A stretch of 64,000 bases of DNA from Thalassotalea_F euphylliae (lineage in GTDB: Bacteria; Pseudomonadota; Gammaproteobacteria; Enterobacterales; Alteromonadaceae), in contig NZ_JBHUIB010000003.1 in the NCBI RefSeq assembly GCF_042682785.1, positions 372,001 through 436,000 on the forward strand, written 5' to 3'. A program made the position numbers and the translations under genes. This document shows, in pieces, positions 54,855 to 62,585 of the stretch (positions are counted from its first letter, which is position 1; each line of letters opens with the position of its first letter). Under the pieces are notes generated by a model, which was not told the origin of the DNA, did no database searches, and saw only the letters and a program-made list of their open reading frames with translations.

Positions 54855-55277
54855 ATGAACCAATCTGATAATAATAACAATAGCTATGTCTGTTTTTCCA
54901 AAACGGAAGCACTTAAAGATATTCGAGCTTATGTGCGTGACCGTGCAAAGAGTTTTGGCTATTCCAAGGACAATGTTGATGCCATTGTTTTGGCAATAGA
55001 TGAAGCATGTGCCAATGTCATTCGACATGGTTACCATTTTGACGAATGTGGCCAACTCTGTGTTGAGTCATACACAGATAAAGACGACGCCGTATTTGTT
55101 ATTAAAGATACTTGTCCCAAAGTATCTGAAAAAGATTTAACACCCAAAAACGAATGTTTATCCGATCCTGGCGGTCTAGGTGTGTCATTAATGCGCACAA
55201 TTATGGACTCAGTGACTTTTCTTAGCCATCAAGGCAAAGGCAATCATCTCGAATTACGTAAGAAGTTGGAACATTAG
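54855..55277 (+). CDS. RsbW/SpoIIAB-like serine kinase (anti-sigma-type ATPase)
   Basis: This 140-residue protein is a GHKL ATPase of the HATPase_c_2 type. The N box is IDEACANVIRHGY (Glu50, Asn54), the G1-like segment is KDTCP (Asp85), the G2-like segment is PGGLGVSLMRTIMD, and the end HLELRKKL closes the fold. In sigma-factor partner switching, such kinases phosphorylate a STAS antagonist and bind a target. In G1 the usual small residue before Pro is Cys87. The gene is one base upstream of the STAS gene in a seven-gene operon with an Mla-type transporter and a PP2C phosphatase. No sigma-factor gene is nearby, so its target may be non-transcriptional. Confidence 0.88.
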   Translation: MNQSDNNNNSYVCFSKTEALKDIRAYVRDRAKSFGYSKDNVDAIVLAIDEACANVIRHGYHFDECGQLCVESYTDKDDAVFVIKDTCPKVSEKDLTPKNECLSDPGGLGVSLMRTIMDSVTFLSHQGKGNHLELRKKLEH

Positions 55278-55278
55278 C

Positions 55279-55605
55279 ATGGAAATAAATACTCACGAGC
55301 AGTCTGGTGCAACTGTTATTGAATTGACTGGCGAAGTTGATTTACATAACGCCAAAACGCTTAAGGCTGAATTGCTTAAGGCTGCCGGGCAAAAAAAGCC
55401 GGTGGCCGTTAATTTAGAAAAACTGACTTATATTGATAGTTCCGGAATGGCTACATTGGTTGAAGGATTTAATACCGCCAAGCAAAACAAGACTAAACTG
55501 GCGCTTATTGCCGTTAATGGTGCACCTTTACAGGTGCTAAAACTAACGCGGTTAGACAGTATTTTTCCTATGTTTGGGTCTGTCGAGGCGTTTTTGAATG
55601 ACTGA
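55279..55605 (+). CDS. STAS-domain protein, SpoIIAA/MlaB-like
   Basis: This 108-residue protein is a single STAS domain: ATVIELTGEVDLHNAKTLK, then LTYIDSSGMATLVEGF. The DSSG motif (residues 53-56) has the phosphoacceptor Ser55 expected in SpoIIAA-type antagonists; E. coli MlaB, as I recall, has DTGG here. It begins one base after the kinase gene and overlaps the ATPase gene by eight bases. It thus links both sides: it is the likely substrate of the kinase and the likely MlaB-like partner of the ATPase. Which role applies must be tested. Confidence 0.9.
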   Translation: MEINTHEQSGATVIELTGEVDLHNAKTLKAELLKAAGQKKPVAVNLEKLTYIDSSGMATLVEGFNTAKQNKTKLALIAVNGAPLQVLKLTRLDSIFPMFGSVEAFLND

Positions 55606-56389
55606 TAAGTTCGCGATAGAGGTCAGTGGTTTAAATGCGTTTTATGATGAACGTCAGATTCTGTTTGATATCAATTTTTCAGTTCAGCAAGGTGAAATAT
55701 TGGTCATTATGGGTGGTTCAGGCTCAGGAAAAAGTACGTTATTGAATAATTTACTTGGTTTGCTGACACCTAAACAAGGCAGTATCAGTATCGACGGTGT
55801 CGACGTGATTAATGCGTCAGATAAAGACATTAAATCACTGCGACAAAAGATGGGCGTGGCCTTTCAAGGGGGGGCTTTGCTTAGCTCATTGTCTGTTGAA
55901 GATAACATAAAGCTGCCTCTACAACGCAATACAAACTTAGATGCAGCGACTATTTCAGTAATGACGCAGTTGAAGTTGGAGTTAATGAACCTTGCTGGGT
56001 TTGGCAAGCATATGCCGTCTGAACTTTCAGGAGGAATGCTTAAACGAGCGGGTCTTGCAAGGGCAGTAATCATGGATCCGAAAATTCTGTTTTTTGACGA
56101 ACCATCTGCAGGACTCGACCCCATCATGTCTGTGGAGCTGGACGAACTGTTGCTTTCTCTGCGTGAAGCAATGGGCATGTCGATGATTATCGTGACGCAT
56201 GAATTAGAAAGCGCGTTTAAAATCGCTGACAAAGTGCTTGTTTTATTCGAAGGAAAAATTGCTGCTTATGGCGCAGTTGACGATATCAAAAACTCAACAG
56301 ATGAAAGAATTCAAAACCTTATCCATCGTCGTCCAAGAAAAGATGATATTGACGGTGATGAATACCTAAAACGGTTAACCAATGGATAG
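55598..56389 (+). CDS. MlaF-like ABC transporter ATPase
   Basis: This 263-residue ATPase has Walker A GGSGSGKST (residues 39-47), the signature LSGGM (143-147), Walker B ILFFDE (163-168) and the switch His201. DEPSAGLDPIMS and the family-typical Q-loop QGGALLSSLSVEDNI place it with MlaF/Ttg2A lipid-transport ATPases. A C-terminal charged tail (about residues 235-263, NLIHRRPRKDDIDGDEYLKRL) is where E. coli MlaF meets its STAS partner. The gene overlaps the STAS gene by eight bases and precedes the permease gene by eight. Confidence 0.93.
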   Translation: MTDKFAIEVSGLNAFYDERQILFDINFSVQQGEILVIMGGSGSGKSTLLNNLLGLLTPKQGSISIDGVDVINASDKDIKSLRQKMGVAFQGGALLSSLSVEDNIKLPLQRNTNLDAATISVMTQLKLELMNLAGFGKHMPSELSGGMLKRAGLARAVIMDPKILFFDEPSAGLDPIMSVELDELLLSLREAMGMSMIIVTHELESAFKIADKVLVLFEGKIAAYGAVDDIKNSTDERIQNLIHRRPRKDDIDGDEYLKRLTNG

Positions 56390-56397
56390 GGGGAATA

Positions 56398-57180
56398 ATG
56401 AATATCGTTGAAAAGGTTGGCCAGTCTAGTATTAGCCGTATCGCTTTTATCGGTCTTAGCTTCACGTTTTTATTGCGTATTTTTTATAGTCTTTTTAGTA
56501 AAAACTTTCCGTTTAGAGAATTTGTTCAACAGATTATTTTTATCGGGAGTCGTTCTTTATTAGTGGTGCTTGTAGCGTCATTCTTTACGGGAATGGTTGT
56601 TGCTTTGCAGTTCTACGACACGCTAGTGCGCTTTGGCTCTGTTGATTTGCTGGGCTCTGCTGTGGCACTTAGTTTGATAAGAGAACTTGGGCCGGTAATG
56701 ACAGCTTTAATGATTATTGCCCGTGTAAGCTCTGCAACGACAGCAGAAATAGGCATTATGCGAAATGAGCAGCAATTAGACGCACTAAAATGCATGGCAA
56801 TAGACTCCTACCAGTATGTGTTGTTGCCTAGAGTGTTAGCTGCACTAGTGTCAGTGCCGATACTCACGGCTATATTCGATATGGTTGGTATTGCTGGTGG
56901 CTATTTTGTTGGTGTCGTTATCCAAGGTGAAAGTCCAGGCGCCTATGTGCAAGGCATTTTTGATACCGTAAACGCTAAAGATGTATTGATGGGCCAAGTT
57001 AAATCATTAGTGTTTGCACTGATCGTTATCTGGATTCCGCTCGTGTTTGGCTACTATTTGCATTTGGATAGAAAAAATTCAGGTGCTAAAGGGGTAAGTA
57101 ACGCAACGACCAATGCCGTTGTTATTAGTGCAATTTTAATGCTGGTTTTTGATTACATCGTCAGCTCGCTGATGCTATAG
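56398..57180 (+). CDS. MlaE-like ABC transporter permease
   Basis: This 260-residue inner-membrane protein has about five or six hydrophobic segments and the MlaE signature RELGPVMTALMIIARVSSATTAEIGIMRNEQQLDALKCM, of which the middle is close to Ttg2B. It probably forms the dimeric core that moves phospholipid between the inner membrane and the MCE ring. It lies between the ATPase and MCE-protein genes, 8 and 15 bases away. Confidence 0.93.
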   Translation: MNIVEKVGQSSISRIAFIGLSFTFLLRIFYSLFSKNFPFREFVQQIIFIGSRSLLVVLVASFFTGMVVALQFYDTLVRFGSVDLLGSAVALSLIRELGPVMTALMIIARVSSATTAEIGIMRNEQQLDALKCMAIDSYQYVLLPRVLAALVSVPILTAIFDMVGIAGGYFVGVVIQGESPGAYVQGIFDTVNAKDVLMGQVKSLVFALIVIWIPLVFGYYLHLDRKNSGAKGVSNATTNAVVISAILMLVFDYIVSSLML

Positions 57181-57195
57181 AAAATAGGAAATTCA

Positions 57196-57642
57196 ATGAG
57201 TAATGTAAAAATGAATTTAATCGCGGGCATATTTGTTGTGCTTGGCTTAGGTGTGCTGTTTTTTATGTCTGTCTCTATTGGAGGCTCCCAGCTGTCTGGT
57301 GAAGGTTATTACTCTGTTATCGCGAAGTTTGATAATTCATCAGGACTTAAAGAAGGTGCTTTTGTTGAAGTCTCCGGTGTAAGAGTAGGTCAAGTTGGAG
57401 ATATAGAACTTGATACAGAGCGCTTTGAAGCGGTGGTAGAAATTATCTTGCCGCACAGAGTGCAAATTCCTGATGACTCAGTGGCATCTATACGCACCTC
57501 GGGAATAATAGGCGATCGTTTTATTAAACTCTCTATTGGTGGCTCTGATCTAAACTTGGAAGATGGAGAAGAGATTATTGAAACTGAATCTTCTATCAAT
57601 CTTGAAGAGTTAGTCAGTAAATATATGTTTAGTGAGGAATAG
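57196..57642 (+). CDS. MlaD-like MCE-domain protein
   Basis: This 148-residue protein has one N-terminal membrane helix (about residues 7-28) and a single MCE domain (about 38-115; YYSVIAKFDNSSGLKEGAFVEVSGVRVGQVGDI, and IIGDRFIKLSIGGSD). MlaD proteins form a hexameric ring that holds lipid. It is shorter than E. coli MlaD (about 183 residues), with a short tail after the domain (SINLEELVSKYMF). The gene is complete and in frame. Confidence 0.92.
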   Translation: MSNVKMNLIAGIFVVLGLGVLFFMSVSIGGSQLSGEGYYSVIAKFDNSSGLKEGAFVEVSGVRVGQVGDIELDTERFEAVVEIILPHRVQIPDDSVASIRTSGIIGDRFIKLSIGGSDLNLEDGEEIIETESSINLEELVSKYMFSEE

Positions 57643-57646
57643 TGTT

Positions 57647-58234
57647 ATGAAGTCTTTTGTATTGGGCGTTGTATTCTTGTTAGTTTCTGGGCTTTCTAAC
57701 GCTGCACAAACACCCACAAAAGTTGTAGAGGCGGCGGTAAGCGACATTATTGCTATTGCCGGTAATAAAGCGTTGGGTCAGGAAGAAAAAGTTGAAGGCT
57801 TGAATAAAGCAATAGACACGTATGTTGATATAAATGCGTCTGGCGCTCGTGTGTTAGCCAAGTATGCTAGAGGTGCGGATAAAGAGGAACTGAAGACATT
57901 CTTAGGTTTATATAAACAGGTTTTAATTAACACTTATTCGGTCCTCCTTGAGAAATATGAGAATGAAGAAGTACTGTTTGATGATGAGCAAATTAAAAAA
58001 GAGAAGTATGCAACCGTGGATACAACAGTGATTTCAGGGGACAAAAAAATTCCTGTCAGTTATCGCTTAATTTTTCGTAAGGATGAATGGAAGATTTATG
58101 ATTTCGTGGCAGAAGGTATTTCTATGACTCGCTCTTTTGCACAGCAATATCAAAAGATTTTGAAGAAGGATGGTATTGGTGGTCTCAATACAGTCATTAC
58201 AGAAAAGTTGAATGAACCTAAAGAGGCTTCATGA
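57647..58234 (+). CDS. MlaC-like periplasmic phospholipid-binding protein
   Basis: This 195-residue protein has a Sec signal peptide (about residues 1-19, ending NA before AQTP) and the MlaC/Ttg2D fold. DINASGARVLAKYARGA and the diagnostic DEWKIYDFVAEGISMTRSFAQQYQ near residues 145-170 are clear. It would carry lipid between the MCE ring and the outer membrane. I use ATG 57647, with GAGG nine bases upstream, over an in-frame GTG at 57632. It overlaps the phosphatase gene by four bases (ATGA). Confidence 0.92.
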   Translation: MKSFVLGVVFLLVSGLSNAAQTPTKVVEAAVSDIIAIAGNKALGQEEKVEGLNKAIDTYVDINASGARVLAKYARGADKEELKTFLGLYKQVLINTYSVLLEKYENEEVLFDDEQIKKEKYATVDTTVISGDKKIPVSYRLIFRKDEWKIYDFVAEGISMTRSFAQQYQKILKKDGIGGLNTVITEKLNEPKEAS

Positions 58235-59373
58235 GTTTAGATAATGAGTTCATCGAACTTTGTCACGAATTAAATGACATTGTTCAGCGTCGAATTGCTT
58301 ATTTAGTTACCTTCAACGGTATAGGTCGACACTCAATATTTGATATAACCGCGAAAGAATTAGTTGATGTTAGTTTTAACTCAAGACTAGCACGAATGCA
58401 GTTTCCAAGTGAGTTTGGTACTGAAGTTGATCAACTTGTCGAGTTACCTTTCGATGTTAGCACCTATTGGTTTGCCAATATATCAACGGAAGAATATAAC
58501 GTTTACATTGCGCTTTGCAAAAGCCACGCGCCCACAGAACAAGATGCACTAACGCTATATTACAAATTGCGTTGGTTAGCACAGCGGTTTATCTCAGAGA
58601 AACTTATCGCGCGAATTCGTAAAGCGAATATGTGGATTGAAAGTGAATTTGAAGACATTGCAAAAATTCAATCTAATTTATTGCCCAATGCGAATAACAA
58701 GATAAACGGTATCGACTACGCTTACCTTTACCAAGCAATGAATGGCGCGGGCGGCGATTATATTGATATCGTCAATTTCACTCAGCACCCAGAAAAGCCA
58801 GATGACTTCGGTGTGATTGTCGCGGATGTTGCCGGACACGGTGCTGCCGCGTCTGTTGAAGCCGCTATGGTTGATGCAATCTTAAGAACATATCGACCCG
58901 CCGACCCAACACATGGGCCTTCAGAAGTACTGAACTATATCAATACACATTTCTTTACCCGTAAAGAGCGTGGTCGCTTTATTACCATCAACATATTTCG
59001 TTATTTTGCTGAATCTGAAACGTTGCTTTATGCGAATGCGGGGCACCCACCAGCGTATATCGTCCGAGGCGATGAATTGATTGTGCTTGATAATGGTGGT
59101 ATCCCTCTGGGTGTCATGCGCGAAGCAACATGGGACTCCTATACCTGCAAGATTGAACCTGGCGATTTGATATTTGTGTATACCGATGCAGTGGTAGAAG
59201 CGAAAAATATAGACAACGACATTTTTGATTTTGATAAACTCGAAACGCTTCTTTACCAAGAAAATGGTTCGCCTAGAGCGCTTATCGATAGAGTGTTTCA
59301 TTCTTTGATGTCGCATACACAGTCAGATCAATTTGATGATGACTTAACCCTGTGCGCCATTCGTTTTAACTAG
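58231..59373 (+). CDS. SpoIIE/RsbU-type PP2C serine phosphatase
   Basis: This 380-residue soluble protein has an N-terminal region of about 120 residues with no recognised domain and no membrane helix, then a helical linker (about 120-150) and a SpoIIE-type PP2C domain (about 160-380). Metal-binding Asp residues are present: GAGGDYIDI (Asp176), VADVAGHG (Asp199), YTDAVVEA (Asp319) and FDDDLTLC (Asp369-371). Such phosphatases reactivate phosphorylated STAS proteins. It closes the operon, overlapping the MlaC-like gene by four bases. The N-terminal region is the likely signal input. Confidence 0.92.
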   Translation: MSLDNEFIELCHELNDIVQRRIAYLVTFNGIGRHSIFDITAKELVDVSFNSRLARMQFPSEFGTEVDQLVELPFDVSTYWFANISTEEYNVYIALCKSHAPTEQDALTLYYKLRWLAQRFISEKLIARIRKANMWIESEFEDIAKIQSNLLPNANNKINGIDYAYLYQAMNGAGGDYIDIVNFTQHPEKPDDFGVIVADVAGHGAAASVEAAMVDAILRTYRPADPTHGPSEVLNYINTHFFTRKERGRFITINIFRYFAESETLLYANAGHPPAYIVRGDELIVLDNGGIPLGVMREATWDSYTCKIEPGDLIFVYTDAVVEAKNIDNDIFDFDKLETLLYQENGSPRALIDRVFHSLMSHTQSDQFDDDLTLCAIRFN

Positions 59374-59519
59374 CACTCTTTTTGACCGTTTATTACGATT
59401 CTTTACAACAATATACTTATGTTTTCTCGATGGTTGCACTATAGTTACCATGTTCATTAACCATTCATTAACACCTTAATAAACTCAAGGTATTCCATAG
59501 ATAAGGACTGTTGTTGTTA

Positions 59520-60926
59520 ATGCCGCAATACGTAAAAAAAGGCTTAGTGTTTTGTTTTGCCGCCCTGTTGTCCGGTTGTGCGTCTCTTCAATTAAATAAC
59601 TTATTTTCTGACTACGCGACAAGTCAGCAGCCTGTGCGTCAGGCGCTGACTGCAGGAGATATTGACGGTGCGCAAGCTAAAGCCGACAAACCCAAGCCGG
59701 GGAATACCAATTACCAACTCGCGTTATTGGAACAAGGTCGTTTAGCATTCTTGGCACAGGACTTTAAGCAAAGCCAATGGTGGTTTGATCAAAGTTACCA
59801 AGCGCTAGAGCAGGAGAGAGCTAAAGCAAAAGTCAGACTGGGTAAAGGGGTTGAAAAGTTTAATACCCTAGTCACTAACGATAACGCTATTAGCTATCAG
59901 CCTCCAGCGTATGAGCAAAGCATGATGCACAGCTACCAAGCATTAAATTATGCGTTTAAGGGGGACTTGGAAGGAGCGTTAGTTGAAGTTCGTCGTGCAA
60001 ATTTCATTCAAGAACAAGCATTGAAAAGCTATGAAAGTGAACTTCTTGAGGCGAGTAATGAAGCTGGTATCGATCCGAGCTACATCAACAACGCCGCGGC
60101 AACACTAAACTCACGCATTGGTGACGTTAAAAATGGTTTTCAAAACGCTTATACGTTTTATTTATCTGGTGTTCTGTATGAAGCAGCAGGCCAACTGAAT
60201 GATGCTTATATTGATTATAAACGTGCTGTAGAAATCTATCCTGATAACGAGTATTTGCAGAGAGATATATTAAGGTTAGGTTCAGAGTTAGGTATGCAAA
60301 CTGACCTTGAAACATTTAAGAAACAGTTCAGCGTTAACGCAAAGAGATTTGGGGCAGATGAAGGGCAATTGGTTGTTATCTATGAGCAAGGCTTGATAGA
60401 CGCCAAAGTAGAAAAGTCACTTAGGCTGCCTATATTTACTAGTGGTAATGATATGCGTTTTTATAGTGTTGCTATTCCGTCTTATGAGGTTAGTAATTTT
60501 GTAGAAAAGCCTTTGCTACTTGAACAGAATACTGAAATTTTGGAGACGCAGCCCATTGTTAATTTGCAAGCTTTGGTCGCCAAACAACTACAAGATAGTA
60601 TGACTGGCATGCTGTCGAGGCAAGTTTTACGGTTGGTAGCGAAAGAACAAGTAAGGCGCAAGCTAAGCAAAGAAGGTGGCGATGTCGGCAATATTTTAGC
60701 TGGTCTCTACTCGATAGCGTCTGAACGCGCAGATACTCGCAGTTGGTTAACGTTACCGAGTGACGTCCAAGTGATGAGAACTAGTTTTAAGGCAGGAACA
60801 CATTCAATCAAACTTGGTGGGAGCACCATACCAGCGACAGATATTCAAATTAAGGCTGGTAAAATTACACTGATGTTAGTGACGCAAGTCGGTCAACTGT
60901 CACACGTTAACACCGTGACACTTTAA
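59520..60926 (+). CDS. COG3014-type lipoprotein
   Basis: This protein of about 468 residues has a lipoprotein signal peptide ending in LLSGC and a TPR-like helical region (about 50-250; YQLALLEQGRLAFLAQDFKQSQWWFDQSYQAL, of which the core repeats are ALNYAFKGDLEGALVEVRRANF and YLSGVLYEAAGQLNDAYIDYKRAVEIYP). The second half is beta-rich. It matches the uncharacterised COG3014 group. In relatives it occurs next to ycfL and lpoB, as here, so a role around peptidoglycan synthesis at the outer membrane is plausible but unproven. Start is ATG 59520; TTG 59514 is an alternative. Confidence 0.82.
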   Translation: MPQYVKKGLVFCFAALLSGCASLQLNNLFSDYATSQQPVRQALTAGDIDGAQAKADKPKPGNTNYQLALLEQGRLAFLAQDFKQSQWWFDQSYQALEQERAKAKVRLGKGVEKFNTLVTNDNAISYQPPAYEQSMMHSYQALNYAFKGDLEGALVEVRRANFIQEQALKSYESELLEASNEAGIDPSYINNAAATLNSRIGDVKNGFQNAYTFYLSGVLYEAAGQLNDAYIDYKRAVEIYPDNEYLQRDILRLGSELGMQTDLETFKKQFSVNAKRFGADEGQLVVIYEQGLIDAKVEKSLRLPIFTSGNDMRFYSVAIPSYEVSNFVEKPLLLEQNTEILETQPIVNLQALVAKQLQDSMTGMLSRQVLRLVAKEQVRRKLSKEGGDVGNILAGLYSIASERADTRSWLTLPSDVQVMRTSFKAGTHSIKLGGSTIPATDIQIKAGKITLMLVTQVGQLSHVNTVTL

Positions 60927-60959
60927 CGCAAGGTAGCATAGAGAGAACAGGAAAAAACA

Positions 60960-61412
60960 ATGGCGCATAATTTCAAAAAAATAGGTACGGGGTTTTTATT
61001 AGCCGCTTGCCTTGCCGCATGTAGCAGCCCACCTCCGATAACCGCAGGCATTGGCGTGAGTGCGAGGCTAGTCGATCAGCAATTGCTGTCTGAGTCAACG
61101 TTTGACAATGAAGAGTTAGCTGAGTTGCTCGCCATTACCTCTGTGAAAGGCAAGCAGACCAACGGCTTCCTTCAAGGTAATGTGCAACTGAAAAATAAAG
61201 ACGGGTACACCCAAACATTGCAGTATCAGTTCACTTGGTTTGATGAACAAGGCTACATAGTTGAAGCTGAATCACAAGCTTGGAAGCCGCTAGAACTGCA
61301 TGGGGGCCAAGAGAAAAGTTTAGTAGGGATTGCGCCTTCTCCACAGGCGAAATCATTTAAGTTTTATGTGCGAGAAGCCCACAAACGGGCATATGAATTT
61401 GACGGGAACTAA
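60960..61412 (+). CDS. YcfL-like (DUF1425) lipoprotein
   Basis: This 150-residue protein has a lipoprotein signal peptide ending in LAAC (Cys21) and a compact beta-sandwich-like domain (about residues 35-150; FLQGNVQLKNKDGYTQTLQYQFTWFDEQGYIVEAES). It fits the DUF1425/YcfL family. It lies two bases before lpoB, the usual pairing in gammaproteobacteria, where ycfL is next to lpoB (ycfM). Confidence 0.85.
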   Translation: MAHNFKKIGTGFLLAACLAACSSPPPITAGIGVSARLVDQQLLSESTFDNEELAELLAITSVKGKQTNGFLQGNVQLKNKDGYTQTLQYQFTWFDEQGYIVEAESQAWKPLELHGGQEKSLVGIAPSPQAKSFKFYVREAHKRAYEFDGN

Positions 61413-61414
61413 TT

Positions 61415-62014
61415 ATGAAGAAGACACTTTTTATCGCATCAGCAATTTCAATAGCATTACTAGCAGGTTGTTCTAGCAAGCAAGTGGTAAGTTATGGCGA
61501 CGCTACTGCTGTTGAAACCACTGATATCAACTTTGGCTCAACGGATTTACAAAAAGTAGCGAATGAAATGACTGATTCATTGATCGCCTCACCGGTGATT
61601 GGTTCGCTGACGCAAAATAAACGCCCAGTTGTTTTTGTTGAGCGCATCAAAAATAAAACCAGTGAACATATTGATACTGAGTCAATTACTGATTCAATTT
61701 CAACAAAGGTATTGCGTTCGGGCAAATTCCGCTTTGTTGACATGTCTCGTGTTGAGTCAGTTAAAAAGCAGCTACAGTTTCAACAAGAAGGCGGTTTGGT
61801 TGATCCAACCAAAGCTATACAGTTTGGTAAGCAGATAGGTGCTGAATACATGCTATACGGCAACTTGTCTAGCATTGTAAAAGCCAATGCTGACAAGAAA
61901 GACGTATATTATAAATTCACAATGCGTTTAATGGATTTAGAAAGCGGTATTATCGAATGGGCCGATGAAACGGAAATACGTAAAACGCGTGAAAAAGCCA
62001 GTGTGGGCTGGTAA
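61415..62014 (+). CDS. lpoB: penicillin-binding protein activator LpoB
   Basis: LpoB is an outer-membrane lipoprotein that reaches through the peptidoglycan to activate PBP1b. The 199-residue product has a lipobox LLAGC (Cys19), a short linker and the conserved globular domain (about 45-199; RPVVFVERIKNKTSEHIDTE, IGAEYMLYGNLSSIVK and WADETEIRKTR). The linker between lipobox and domain is shorter than in E. coli LpoB. It follows ycfL by two bases. Confidence 0.93.
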   Translation: MKKTLFIASAISIALLAGCSSKQVVSYGDATAVETTDINFGSTDLQKVANEMTDSLIASPVIGSLTQNKRPVVFVERIKNKTSEHIDTESITDSISTKVLRSGKFRFVDMSRVESVKKQLQFQQEGGLVDPTKAIQFGKQIGAEYMLYGNLSSIVKANADKKDVYYKFTMRLMDLESGIIEWADETEIRKTREKASVGW

Positions 62015-62046
62015 CAAGCTACTTTTGGTAGATTAAGGAGTCACTG

Positions 62047-62520
62047 ATGAAACTGGTACCTTTATTTTTTCTGTGCTTAATAACGGGGTTTATGACCCAT
62101 TCAACTGCTGCTGATTATGAGCGCAACAAAGCGGTACCTGTTCAGCAAGTGCTCTTTGGTCATGTAACTTCGGTACGTCAGATCACCGAACGAGAGATTA
62201 TTGAAGATCGTGCAAACGGCTGGGAGCTTTTTGGTGGGGCATTAATTGGTGGTGTACTAGGTAATCAAATAGGCGACGGTAGTGGTCGTGATATAGCGAC
62301 TGTGCTCGGTAGTATCATTGGTGCAGCAGTGGTTGATAAAAAAGGGCGTAAATCAGAAGTCCGTGAGTTACACCTTGTTGAGCTTATGATCCGCACCGAG
62401 CAGGGCGATGACTATATGGTGGTTCAAGACTATGACAGACGCATGCTGTTTAGCAGAGGTGATGACGTCCGTATGGTGTATTTAGCCAATGGTACGGTGA
62501 GAATCGACAAACAATATTAG
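62047..62520 (+). CDS. glycine-zipper outer-membrane-type protein
   Basis: This 157-residue protein has a signal peptide (about residues 1-21, ending STA) and a glycine-zipper segment, GGALIGGVLGNQIGDG followed by ATVLGSIIGAAV, at about residues 59-95. Such two-helix glycine zippers occur in SlyB/Rcs-type envelope proteins. The rest is beta-rich. There is no lipobox, so it is probably periplasmic or membrane-inserted. It is the last gene of the lipoprotein cluster and ends before a strong bidirectional terminator. Confidence 0.75.
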   Translation: MKLVPLFFLCLITGFMTHSTAADYERNKAVPVQQVLFGHVTSVRQITEREIIEDRANGWELFGGALIGGVLGNQIGDGSGRDIATVLGSIIGAAVVDKKGRKSEVRELHLVELMIRTEQGDDYMVVQDYDRRMLFSRGDDVRMVYLANGTVRIDKQY

Positions 62521-62543
62521 GTGCTTGTTGTTTACATACAAAC

Positions 62544-62572
62544 AAAAAAGCGAGCGTAAAGCTCGCTTTTTT
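62544..62572. terminator. bidirectional terminator between the glycine-zipper gene and the TonB receptor gene
   Basis: Perfect 12-base arms (62544-62555 and 62561-62572; GCGAGC core) around GTAAA, with A and T runs on opposite sides. The flanking genes converge. Confidence 0.95.
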
Positions 62573-62585
62573 ATTATGTAGAATA

